Assembly (NCBI GenBank): GCA_964559535.1
Contig: CAZLIC010000062.1
Location: 1 to 26,985 of the forward strand
DNA: 26,985 nucleotides
Source: CAZLIC01 sp964559535
Lineage (GTDB): Bacteria; Pseudomonadota; Alphaproteobacteria; Rhodobacterales; Rhodobacteraceae
Direction of reading: 5' to 3'
Shown here: positions 1 through 5,690 of the stretch, piece by piece
How positions within the stretch are numbered: position 1 is the stretch's first letter
Layout of the letters: the number at the start of each line of letters is the position of its first letter
The notes under the pieces: model-generated
Told to the model about the DNA's origin: nothing
Seen by the model: only the letters and a program-made list of their open reading frames with translations
The model's database searches: none
Program-made: the position numbers and the translations under genes

Positions 1-1
1 G

Positions 2-259
2 ACGCAGGGCCGCGGCGACATGGCCGCACTGGAGGCCGCACTGACGGCAGGCGCCCGGTTCACCGCCTTTGTCGGCAGCGCCCGCAAGGGTGCCACGCTG
101 AAGGCCCGGCTGGCCGACAAGGGCCTGCCGCCCGCGGCGCTGGCCGGGCTGGTGGCGCCCGCGGGCATCCATATCGGGGCGGCCACGGCGGAAGAGATTG
201 CGCTGTCGGTGCTGGCGCAGGTGGTGCAGGTACGGCGCCGCAAAGGGGATGCGGCATGA
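2..259 (+). CDS. XdhC/CoxI-family molybdoenzyme maturation protein, C-terminal fragment
   Basis: The reading frame is open at the left edge of the window, so only the last 85 residues are present. They match the C-terminal Rossmann-like domain of the XdhC/CoxI family. Visible blocks are ATQGRGD-type sequence at the very start, then FTAFVGSARKGATLKARL, then APAGIHIGAATAEEIALSVLAQ. In characterised members this family binds molybdenum cofactor and helps load or sulfurate it into xanthine dehydrogenase or CO-dehydrogenase-type enzymes in the cytoplasm. An ATG at position 20 lies inside the conserved domain and is not the true start. The stop codon overlaps the ATG of the next small ORF (ATGA, 256-259), which suggests translational coupling. 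The partner molybdoenzyme genes would be expected to the left, outside the window. The family call is firm; whether the client is XDH, CODH or another enzyme cannot be told. Confidence 0.85.
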   Translation, partial: TQGRGDMAALEAALTAGARFTAFVGSARKGATLKARLADKGLPPAALAGLVAPAGIHIGAATAEEIALSVLAQVVQVRRRKGDAA

Positions 260-354
260 TGCAGCTTCTGGCGCGCCTGCGCACACGGCTGTTCCCACCC
301 ATGACCCCGGGACAGGCACAGCTTCTGATGCAGGTGAAGTTCTCCTGCTGCTAA
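256..354 (+). CDS. Small ORF (32 aa), unknown, overlapping the XdhC-family stop
   Basis: A 32-codon frame starts at the ATGA overlap with the upstream XdhC-family gene. It has a purine-rich AAGGGGA about 7 nt before the ATG that could act as a ribosome binding site. The product begins MMQLLARLRTRLFPP and ends VKFSCC. I do not recognise it. The N-terminal third could be a short basic amphipathic helix, and the last two residues are both Cys. The Cys-Cys-stop codons lie in a perfect 7-bp hairpin (344-350 with 355-361, loop CTAA), so the terminal Cys pair could be a by-product of an RNA structure rather than selected protein sequence. It could be a real coupled microprotein, the remnant of a longer accessory gene, or chance. 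Confidence 0.35.
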   Translation: MMQLLARLRTRLFPPMTPGQAQLLMQVKFSCC

Positions 355-361
355 CAGCAGG
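344..361 (+). other. Hairpin over the stop codon of the small ORF
   Basis: CCTGCTG (344-350) and CAGCAGG (355-361) form a perfect 7-bp inverted repeat around a CTAA loop that contains the TAA stop of the 32-codon ORF. There is no T-run after it. It may mark the 3' end of the XdhC-family transcript through RNA stability or Rho-linked ending, but it is not a classical intrinsic terminator. Confidence 0.4.
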
Positions 362-387
362 TCACAAGGGGCAAGGGCTTGTCCGGA

Positions 388-416
388 GCGCCTCCCTCCC
401 CCCTTGTGGGGGAGGG
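388..416. repeat. Dispersed GC-rich palindromic repeat, copy 1
   Basis: CCCTCCCCC (394-402) and GGGGGAGGG (408-416) make a 9-bp stem with a CTTGT loop. Positions 388-416 match 14154-14182 at 27 of 29 bases, so this is one of two copies of an intergenic palindromic element in the window. It lies between the convergent XdhC-family and ROK genes, a place where such an element could act as a bidirectional mRNA 3'-end structure. Confidence 0.65.
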
Positions 417-445
417 AAGCGCCTTGTTCCGTCGGACGGCGCCTG

Positions 446-541
446 TGGGACAGTATGAAGATTCCCCTAACGGGCGCCCGTAACCCATTGATTTCACTAA
501 ATCGAGCGTGATGTCCCAGCGTGGGACATGCGGTTGTCCCA
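446..541. promoter_or_regulatory. Cluster of four TGTCCCA/TGGGACA motifs
   Basis: The 7-mer TGGGACA or its complement occurs four times in under 100 bp: 446-452, 512-518, 522-528 and 535-541. The second and third form a perfect 8-bp inverted repeat, ATGTCCCA-GCG-TGGGACAT (511-529). Such a density is far above chance for a 7-mer and suggests a protein binding site or a folded RNA. The cluster lies between two convergent genes, so it is not in an ordinary promoter position. No T-run follows on either strand, which argues against a simple intrinsic terminator. The factor that would bind is unknown. Confidence 0.45.
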
Positions 542-543
542 CG

Positions 544-1761
544 CTACTGCCCGTCCAGCAGCACCGCGGTCGGGTCCAGCAGATAGCGTTGCGACAGCGG
601 AATGGCCGCGGCGCCCAGCGCCCGCGCATCGGGGCCAACCGAGCCTTCGCGGATCACCGGCACGGTCAGCCCCGCCAGGTCCAGCCGGGCAAAGGCCGCC
701 TGCGTGGCGGCCACAAGCCTTGCGCGCAGGCTGGCAGGCAGCCAGCCGTCAATGACAATCGCTTCCAGCTCCAGCAGCGCCGCCGCCGACAGGATTGCGG
801 CCGCCAGCCCCTCTGCCGCGCCCTGCACCCAGGCATCCAGCACCTGCGGGTCCACCGTCCAGCCCTCGGGCCGCTCCCAAAGCTGCCCCGCATCCCCGCC
901 CCCCGCGTCGATCGCCCGCGCCAGAACCGACAGCGAAGCGACACCGATCAGCCGCCGCATGGTGCCGTCGGGACCGGGCACGGGAATAGGACCAACACCC
1001 GCCGCGTTCCCGGTGCGGCCGGGAAACAGGCGCCCGTTCAGCACCAGCCCGCCCCCCACGAAGAAGCCGACGTAAAAGGTCAGAAAGTCGCGCGGGCGGT
1101 CTCCCGTGCCAAACACCAGTTCCGCCCCGCAGGCAGCAGTGGCGTCGTTCTGCACCGTCACAGGCACCCCCGCCAGGGCCGCCAGTTCCGCCGAAACGTC
1201 GCGCTGGCGCCAGGCGTCCATCTCGTCCTGCGGCGCGCCCAGCAGTTCGGTCCAGCTCCACAACTGGAACGGCATGGCCACCCCCATGCCGCCGATGCGG
1301 TCACGCAGGGCCGCGGGCAGCACACCCGTCACGGCAGGCAGCGCCTCGCGCACGAAGGCCATGATCGAATCGGGGGTGGGCCAGCGGTAGGTGCGGCGGC
1401 GGCTGGCCCGCACGGTGCCGGTGAAGTCGATCAGGATCAGGTCCGAAGACCGCCGCCCGATCTTCAACCCCAGGAAGAACGCACCGTCCGGCGACAGCGA
1501 CATGGGCACCGAAGGCTGGCCGATGCGGCCCCGCACCGGCTCGCCCCGCAGAAGGAACCCGCCATCCTCCAGCGCCCGCATGATCACGCTGACGGTCTGT
1601 GCCGACAGCCCCGTGATGCGCGCGATGTCCGACTTGGCCAGCGCCCCGTTCTGCCGCACCAGCGACAGCACCAGACGCTCGTTGTGCGCGCGCATGCCCG
1701 CCTGGTTCGATCCCCGCAGGCCCGGATCATCGTGCACGGCCTCGGACGGCGGCGGGCTCAT
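544..1761 (-). CDS. ROK-family transcriptional repressor (FrcR-like)
   Basis: A 405-residue protein with an N-terminal winged helix-turn-helix (about residues 25-75, with AKSDIARITGLSAQTVSVIM as the recognition part) followed by a sugar-kinase-like ROK domain. The ROK elements NDATAACGAE and VGGGLVLNGRLFPG are present. The zinc motif CxCGxxGC of typical ROK proteins is absent, and the first phosphate-binding loop is degenerate (LKIGRRSSDLILIDF). It should therefore sense a sugar without phosphorylating it. Its start overlaps the mutarotase stop by 4 bp (1758-1761), so the two are translationally coupled. By family knowledge and position it is the likely repressor of the divergent sugar ABC transporter, acting at the palindrome at 2313-2329. 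It resembles FrcR of rhizobial fructose loci, but the inducer cannot be read from the sequence. Confidence 0.88.
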   Translation of the reverse strand: MSPPPSEAVHDDPGLRGSNQAGMRAHNERLVLSLVRQNGALAKSDIARITGLSAQTVSVIMRALEDGGFLLRGEPVRGRIGQPSVPMSLSPDGAFFLGLKIGRRSSDLILIDFTGTVRASRRRTYRWPTPDSIMAFVREALPAVTGVLPAALRDRIGGMGVAMPFQLWSWTELLGAPQDEMDAWRQRDVSAELAALAGVPVTVQNDATAACGAELVFGTGDRPRDFLTFYVGFFVGGGLVLNGRLFPGRTGNAAGVGPIPVPGPDGTMRRLIGVASLSVLARAIDAGGGDAGQLWERPEGWTVDPQVLDAWVQGAAEGLAAAILSAAALLELEAIVIDGWLPASLRARLVAATQAAFARLDLAGLTVPVIREGSVGPDARALGAAAIPLSQRYLLDPTAVLLDGQ

Positions 1762-2195
1762 CCAGCGGCGCCCCCCTGCAAGATCACGCCCTTGCGCAGG
1801 ATGACGTTGGCGAAAAGCTCGGCTTCCGACGTGGCAACAATGGCATAGGCCCCCCGGATGCGCGGATACAGCGCCTCGCCCGACAGCGGCGTGACAGCAA
1901 AGCCGGTGCGCGCGCAGGCCGCATCGATGCGGCGGTGAATGGCCCCCGCCTGCGCCGGGTCATTGTTCAGCGACGCCCGGAACAGGGCTGCAGGCACGGC
2001 ACGGTCCAGTGGCAGCACCGTCAGGATCGCTTCCAGCACCGCCAGCACCCCATGCCCGTCGGCCCGCACCAGCCGCCGGGCATGGTCGGACGCCGGGTAG
2101 TTCCCATCCACCACCGCGATCTCGTCCCCGTGACCCATGGACCGCAGCGTGTGCAGCAAGTCGGGCCCCAGGATCGACGGAATGCCGATCAGCAT
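1758..2195 (-). CDS. RbsD/FucU-family sugar mutarotase
   Basis: A 145-residue protein of the usual RbsD/FucU length. The N-terminus MLIGIPSILGPDLLHTLRSM followed by GHGDEI and VDGNYPA carries the family signature, including the catalytic-type His22 and Asp30. Near the C-terminus TSEAELFANVILRKGVI matches the conserved closing block. The family interconverts ring forms or anomers of sugars: D-ribose pyranase or L-fucose mutarotase in characterised members. The start at 2195 is chosen because the signature begins there and a GGAG lies about 8 nt upstream; the open frame extends further upstream but without conserved sequence. It is the first gene of a two-gene minus-strand unit with the ROK repressor and is divergent from the sugar transporter. 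Which sugar it acts on is not determinable, and RbsD versus FucU is uncertain. Confidence 0.88.
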   Translation of the reverse strand: MLIGIPSILGPDLLHTLRSMGHGDEIAVVDGNYPASDHARRLVRADGHGVLAVLEAILTVLPLDRAVPAALFRASLNNDPAQAGAIHRRIDAACARTGFAVTPLSGEALYPRIRGAYAIVATSEAELFANVILRKGVILQGGAAG

Positions 2196-2303
2196 GGTGC
2201 ATTCTCCATCCTGCGGGCCACGTCGTTGCGCGCCCGCCATCCTCCCTTCGGCTGTCTTGCGCAGCCGACTCCGAGGGCCAGACTGCGGGGGGCAGGGGCG
2301 GGC

Positions 2304-2341
2304 TGTCAATACTAAATCAGAGTGATTTATTTAACTTGACG
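2304..2341. promoter_or_regulatory. Divergent promoter with palindromic operator (probable ROK-repressor site)
   Basis: A perfect inverted repeat TAAATCA-GAG-TGATTTA spans 2313-2329 in an AT-rich patch inside very GC-rich DNA. It is flanked by two divergent -35-like hexamers: TTGACA on the minus strand (2309-2304) towards the mutarotase gene, and TTGACG on the plus strand (2336-2341) towards frcB. For the plus strand a weak -10 (TTTTGT, 2359-2364) lies 17 bp further on; the minus-strand -10 is poor. A dimeric regulator bound at the palindrome would block both promoters. The neighbouring ROK repressor is the obvious candidate. Confidence 0.65.
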
Positions 2342-2386
2342 GCGGACCGGGAATCAGGTTTTGTGGGTTTGTCGCAGCGGGAGGAA

Positions 2387-2402
2387 CGTCTGCGCACAGA
2401 CG
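2387..2402 (+). other. Hairpin in the frcB 5' untranslated region
   Basis: CGTCTG (2387-2392) and CAGACG (2397-2402) form a perfect 6-bp inverted repeat with a CGCA loop, 45 nt before the frcB start. It lies downstream of the proposed -10, so it would be in the 5' leader of the transporter mRNA. It could stabilise the 5' end or be a second protein site. No function is shown. Confidence 0.35.
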
Positions 2403-2446
2403 CCACCAACGGGGTTCGCCCCCACGATATCCTTGGGAGGATACGC

Positions 2447-3460
2447 ATGAAATTCAAGACCACCGCCCTGATGGGCGCGGCTGCGCTTGCCCTGATGGCA
2501 ACCACCGCCTCGGCAGCCGATCTGGCCTGCCTGATCACCAAGAACAACACCAACCCGTTCTTCGTGAAGATGAAGGAAGGCGCCGAGGCCGCCGCCGCTG
2601 CCGCCGGTCTGGATTTCCAGGCCTATGCCGGTGAGAAGGACGGCGACGCCGCCCCGCAGATCACCGCCATCGAGAACTGCATCGCTGCAGGCGCCAAGGG
2701 CATCCTGATCACGCCCTCGAACGACTCGGTCGGCCCCGCCCTGAAGGACGCCCGCGCCGCCGGCATCCTGGTGATCTCGCTGGACACCCCGCTGGGCGAT
2801 GCCGAAGCGCAGGACATCACCTTTGCCACCGACAACTTCGAAGCTGGCCTGCTGATCGGCAAGTGGGCGGCCGCCACCATGGGCGAAGGCGCCGCCACCG
2901 CGAAGATCGCGATGCTGGACATCAACAAGGACAACATCTCGGTCGACGTGCTGCGCGACACCGGCTTCCTCGTCGGTTTCGGCATCGAAGTGCCTGACCT
3001 GACCGTGATGGGTTCGGAAACCGATGCGCGCGTGATCGGCCACGAATCGTCGGACGCCAACCCCGAGGGTGGCCTGCGCGCGATGGAAACGCTGCTGGCC
3101 AAGGACCCCGACATCAACGTGGTCTACACCATCAACGAACCGGCCGCAGAAGGCGCCTATCAGGCCCTGAAGAATGCCGGCAAGGAAGGCCAGGCGATCA
3201 TCGTTTCGGTTGACGGCGGCTGCCCCGGCGTGGCCTCGGTCAAGTCGGGCGTCATCGGCGCCACCTCGCAGCAGTACCCGCTGAAGATGGCCTCGCTGGG
3301 CATCGAGGCGATCGTGGCCTTCGCAAAGGACGGCACCAAGCCGACCGTTTCGGAAGGCCTGTCGTTCTTCAACACCGGCGTGAACCTGGTGACCGACAAG
3401 CCGGTCGAAGGCGTGCCATCGATCGACAGCACCAAGGGCACCGAGCTCTGCTGGGGCTGA
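2447..3460 (+). CDS. frcB: Sugar ABC transporter periplasmic binding protein (FrcB-like)
   Basis: A 337-residue type-1 periplasmic binding protein of the ribose/fructose (LacI-like fold) group. Residues 1-23 are a signal peptide ending in TTASA before ADLACL, so it should be exported to the periplasm. TKNNTNPFFVKMKEGAE, TAIENCIAAGAKGILITPSN and VISLDTPLGD are typical of the FrcB group. A GGGAGG lies about 8 nt before the ATG at 2447; the frame is open further upstream, but only this start gives a signal peptide. Its role would be to capture a monosaccharide and deliver it to FrcC. It is the first gene of frcBCA and is separated from frcC by a hairpin that could keep its expression above that of the membrane parts. 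Fructose is the substrate of the closest family I recognise; ribose or another sugar remains possible given the mutarotase next door. Confidence 0.88.
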   Translation: MKFKTTALMGAAALALMATTASAADLACLITKNNTNPFFVKMKEGAEAAAAAAGLDFQAYAGEKDGDAAPQITAIENCIAAGAKGILITPSNDSVGPALKDARAAGILVISLDTPLGDAEAQDITFATDNFEAGLLIGKWAAATMGEGAATAKIAMLDINKDNISVDVLRDTGFLVGFGIEVPDLTVMGSETDARVIGHESSDANPEGGLRAMETLLAKDPDINVVYTINEPAAEGAYQALKNAGKEGQAIIVSVDGGCPGVASVKSGVIGATSQQYPLKMASLGIEAIVAFAKDGTKPTVSEGLSFFNTGVNLVTDKPVEGVPSIDSTKGTELCWG

Positions 3461-3488
3461 TCGCGCTTCACGTCTGACTTGATTACCG

Positions 3489-3514
3489 GAAGGGCGGCTT
3501 TACAGTCGCCCTTC
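3489..3514 (+). terminator. Intra-operon hairpin between frcB and frcC
   Basis: GAAGGGCG (3489-3496) and CGCCCTTC (3507-3514) form a perfect 8-bp stem with a 10-nt loop, followed by a short TTC stretch. It lies just after the frcB stop and before frcC. Such a structure is common after binding-protein genes, where it acts as a leaky terminator or protects the upstream mRNA from 3' decay. There is no long T-run, so partial read-through is expected. Confidence 0.6.
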
Positions 3515-3567
3515 TTCATAGGCGGCCACGGCAGCCAGTGACGCAGAACCCGGGGGGGAAGCACGGC

Positions 3568-4647
3568 ATGAGCTCGCAAGATGCACCGACCAAGACGATT
3601 TCCGATTTTGAAGCGGCACTGACCAAGGCGGATACGGCGGTTGCAAGCTTTGAACGCGACGACAGGTCCTTCATCCACCGGATACGCGGTTTCCTGCGGA
3701 ACTATCCGACGATGGTTCCCGCGCTGGTTCTGCTGGTGTCCATCGCCGTCTTCTCGATCCTAGCGCCGCGGTTCTTCGGCATGGGTGCGCTGTCGACCAT
3801 CCTGAAACAGGTAACGGTCACGGGCTTCATCGCGCTGGCGCAGACGCTGGTGATCCTGACGGCCGGCATCGACCTTTCGGTGGGCGCGATCCTGGTCTTG
3901 TGCTCGCTGATCATGGGCAACCTCGCCGTGGTGTCGGGCGTGCCCGTCATGATCGCGGTGGTGATCGGCGTGTTCTTCGGCGGCCTGATGGGCCTTGTGA
4001 ACGGCGTCCTTGTCGCACGGGTGAAGCTGCCGCCGTTCATCGTGACGCTGGGCACGCTGTCGATCTTCGATGCCCTGAAGCTGTGGTATTCGCAGTCCGA
4101 ATCGATCCGCAACGTCGACATCGAGGAGAAGGCTGCGGGCCTCTTGTGGTTCGGGCAGGGCTTCAACTTCAACGGCGCCAGCCTGAGCTATGGCGGGATC
4201 ACCCTGATCCTGCTGGCGGCAGTGCTGTGGTATGTGCTGAACCAGACGGCCTGGGGTCGGCATGTGCATGCCATCGGCGACGACCCCGACGCCGCCATGC
4301 TGTCGGGCATCAACGTCGGCCGCACGCTGATCTCGGTGTATGTCGTGGCCGGGCTGATCTGCGGCTTTGCCGCCTGGATTGCCATCGGCCGCGTCGGTTC
4401 GGTGTCGCCCATCGCCTTTGCCGATGTGAACCTGGCATCGATCACCGCCGTGGTGATCGGCGGCACCTCGCTGTTCGGCGGCCGCGGGTCGATCATCGGG
4501 TCGGTGCTGGGGGCGATGATCGTGGGCGTGTTCATCACCGGCCTGTCGCTGGCGGGCGTGGATGACTACTGGCAGAAATTCGCGGCGGGCTGTCTGGTGA
4601 TTGTCGCCGTGGCGCTGGACCAATGGCTGCGGAGGGCTTCGCAATGA
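3568..4647 (+). CDS. frcC: Sugar ABC transporter permease (FrcC-like)
   Basis: A 359-residue inner-membrane permease of the branched-chain/ribose type (BPD_transp_2). It has a 45-residue charged cytoplasmic N-terminus, then multiple hydrophobic segments beginning near residue 48 (MVPALVLLVSIAVFSIL). The blocks LAQTLVILTAGIDLSVGAIL and ITAVVIGGTSLFGGRGSIIGSVLGA are strongly conserved in RbsC/FrcC permeases. It would form the homodimeric channel that takes sugar from FrcB. The start at 3568 is preferred over a GTG at 3538 because a GGGGGAAG ribosome site lies about 6 nt before the ATG. The stop overlaps the frcA start by 4 bp (4644-4647), so permease and ATPase are translationally coupled. Family assignment is firm; substrate is inferred from the group. 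Confidence 0.9.
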   Translation: MSSQDAPTKTISDFEAALTKADTAVASFERDDRSFIHRIRGFLRNYPTMVPALVLLVSIAVFSILAPRFFGMGALSTILKQVTVTGFIALAQTLVILTAGIDLSVGAILVLCSLIMGNLAVVSGVPVMIAVVIGVFFGGLMGLVNGVLVARVKLPPFIVTLGTLSIFDALKLWYSQSESIRNVDIEEKAAGLLWFGQGFNFNGASLSYGGITLILLAAVLWYVLNQTAWGRHVHAIGDDPDAAMLSGINVGRTLISVYVVAGLICGFAAWIAIGRVGSVSPIAFADVNLASITAVVIGGTSLFGGRGSIIGSVLGAMIVGVFITGLSLAGVDDYWQKFAAGCLVIVAVALDQWLRRASQ

Positions 4648-5429
4648 CCGCTGTTCAACCGATCCTGCAGGCGAAGGGCCTGATGAAGCGATACGGCACC
4701 GTGGTGGCCATGAACGGCTGCGACTTCGACCTGATGCCGGGCGAGATTCTGGGGGTCATCGGCGACAACGGCGCCGGGAAGTCCACCATGATCAAGGCGC
4801 TGTCGGGGGCCGTCATCCCCGACCATGGCGAAATCCTGCTGGACGGCCGCCCGGTGCATTTCCGCAGCCCCGACGATGCCCGCGCCGAGGGGATCGAGAC
4901 GGTGTACCAGAACCTTGCCATGTCGCCGGCGCTGTCGATTGCCGACAACATGTTCCTGGGGCGCGAGTGGCGCAAGCCGGGCATCATGGGGTCTGTTTTC
5001 CGGCAGATGGACCGGGCGCGGATGGAGAAGTTCGCGCGCGAGAAGCTGAGCGAGCTGGGATTGGCCACCATCCAGGACATCACCCAGGCGGTTGAAACCC
5101 TGTCGGGTGGCCAGCGGCAGGGCGTGGCGGTGGCCCGTGCCGCGGCCTTCGGGTCGAAGGTGGTGATCCTGGACGAGCCCACTGCCGCGCTGGGGGTGAA
5201 GGAAAGCCGCCGCGTGCTGGAACTGATCCGCGACGTGCGGTCGCGCGGAATTCCGATCATCCTGATCAGCCACAACATGCCGCATGTGTTCGAGGTGGCC
5301 GACCGCATCCACATCCACCGGCTGGGCTCGCGGCTGTGCGTGATCAGGCCGTCGGACTATACCATGTCGGATGCCGTGGCCTTCATGACCGGTGCCAAGG
5401 TGCCCGATGGAGTTGCGGCGGCGGCGTAG
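4644..5429 (+). CDS. frcA: Sugar ABC transporter ATPase (FrcA-like), single domain
   Basis: A 261-residue ABC ATPase. Walker A GDNGAGKST is at residues 40-48, the signature LSGGQ at 153-157, Walker B VVILDEP ending in DE at 177-178, and the switch His at 210 (ISHNM). It powers uptake through FrcC on the cytoplasmic face. It has a single nucleotide-binding domain of about 260 residues, unlike the roughly 500-residue double-domain RbsA/XylG proteins; this supports the FrcA group. The ATG at 4644 overlaps the frcC stop. The last codons (VAAAA) are written in a GCG-rich repeat that continues past the stop as an 11-bp tandem duplication containing a second TAG. A clear terminator follows at 5472-5498. 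No fructokinase gene is attached, unlike in some rhizobial frc operons. Confidence 0.9.
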   Translation: MTAVQPILQAKGLMKRYGTVVAMNGCDFDLMPGEILGVIGDNGAGKSTMIKALSGAVIPDHGEILLDGRPVHFRSPDDARAEGIETVYQNLAMSPALSIADNMFLGREWRKPGIMGSVFRQMDRARMEKFAREKLSELGLATIQDITQAVETLSGGQRQGVAVARAAAFGSKVVILDEPTAALGVKESRRVLELIRDVRSRGIPIILISHNMPHVFEVADRIHIHRLGSRLCVIRPSDYTMSDAVAFMTGAKVPDGVAAAA

Positions 5430-5449
5430 CGGCGGCGTAGCGGCGGCGG
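5418..5449. repeat. Short tandem repeat across the frcA stop codon
   Basis: The unit TAGCGGCGGCG (11 bp) occurs twice, at 5427-5437 and 5438-5448, directly after a GCGGCGGCG run that codes the end of FrcA. The true stop is the first TAG. The pattern looks like replication slippage. Gain or loss of a unit would leave the first stop intact, so it is probably neutral. Confidence 0.7.
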
Positions 5450-5471
5450 CCAACCTCAAGAACTTGTGCAG

Positions 5472-5498
5472 GGCGGCCTTGGGGGGCCGCCTTTTTTT
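5472..5498 (+). terminator. Intrinsic terminator of the frcBCA operon
   Basis: GGCGGCC (5472-5478) and GGCCGCC (5485-5491) form a perfect 7-bp GC stem with a 6-nt loop, followed at once by seven T residues (5492-5498). This is a textbook Rho-independent terminator, 43 nt after the frcA stop. Confidence 0.93.
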
Positions 5499-5552
5499 GC
5501 GCTTGCCGGGGTGGCTTGCCGCACTGATGGAACGCGTGGGCAGCCTTCCATC

Positions 5553-5581
5553 TTTACCGCGCCCACCCCGGCGCCTATAAG
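5553..5581 (+). promoter_or_regulatory. Predicted ileS promoter
   Basis: TTTACC (5553-5558) and TATAAG (5576-5581) are separated by exactly 17 bp, giving a reasonable housekeeping sigma promoter in otherwise GC-rich DNA. Transcription would start around 5588-5589, which coincides with the ATG of the leader ORF at 5589. Confidence 0.5.
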
Positions 5582-5588
5582 CCGCCGC

Positions 5589-5636
5589 ATGACCATGTTG
5601 CGGCGCATCCTTCGAATTCGCCGCCCGGCGTCCTGA
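5589..5636 (+). CDS. Putative ileS leader peptide (15 aa), possibly leaderless
   Basis: A 15-codon frame, MTMLRRILRIRRPAS, sits between the predicted promoter and ileS. Its ATG is 8 nt after the -10 hexamer, so the mRNA could begin at or one base before the start codon, as described for the leaderless trpL of Sinorhizobium meliloti. It contains two Ile codons (ATC, ATT), two Leu and five Arg codons. Its TGA (5634-5636) falls at the top of the left arm of a strong hairpin (5624-5652). This is the geometry of a transcription attenuator responding to charged tRNA-Ile. The Arg richness and the low number of Ile codons weaken the case; chance in GC-rich DNA is the alternative. Confidence 0.45.
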   Translation: MTMLRRILRIRRPAS

Positions 5637-5655
5637 TCCGCAGGGCGCCGGGTTT
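5624..5655 (+). promoter_or_regulatory. Hairpin upstream of ileS, candidate attenuator
   Basis: The 12-nt arms at 5624-5635 (CCCGGCGTCCTG) and 5641-5652 (CAGGGCGCCGGG) pair fully with one T-G pair, around a 5-nt loop, followed by TTT CG TT. The stem is very stable, but its T-tract is short and broken. Two other pairings exist just upstream: CGCCGCA 5583-5589 with TGCGGCG 5599-5605, and GCGGCG 5600-5605 with CGCCGC 5619-5624. They exclude each other, and the second touches the left arm of the main hairpin, so alternative folding is possible. Confidence 0.5.
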
Positions 5656-5690
5656 CGTTCCCGCATTCCCGTTCCGAAGGATCGCCCCCG

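Noticed and set aside
511..529. Palindrome ATGTCCCA-GCG-TGGGACAT read as an intrinsic terminator for the ROK gene
   Set aside because: There is no T-run on either side, and further copies of the half-site nearby fit a binding-site cluster better.
508..1848. Open plus-strand frame of 446 codons opposite the ROK gene
   Set aside because: It mirrors the high-GC third positions of the real gene. The product is rich in Arg, His and Gln without domains, while the minus strand gives a clear ROK protein.
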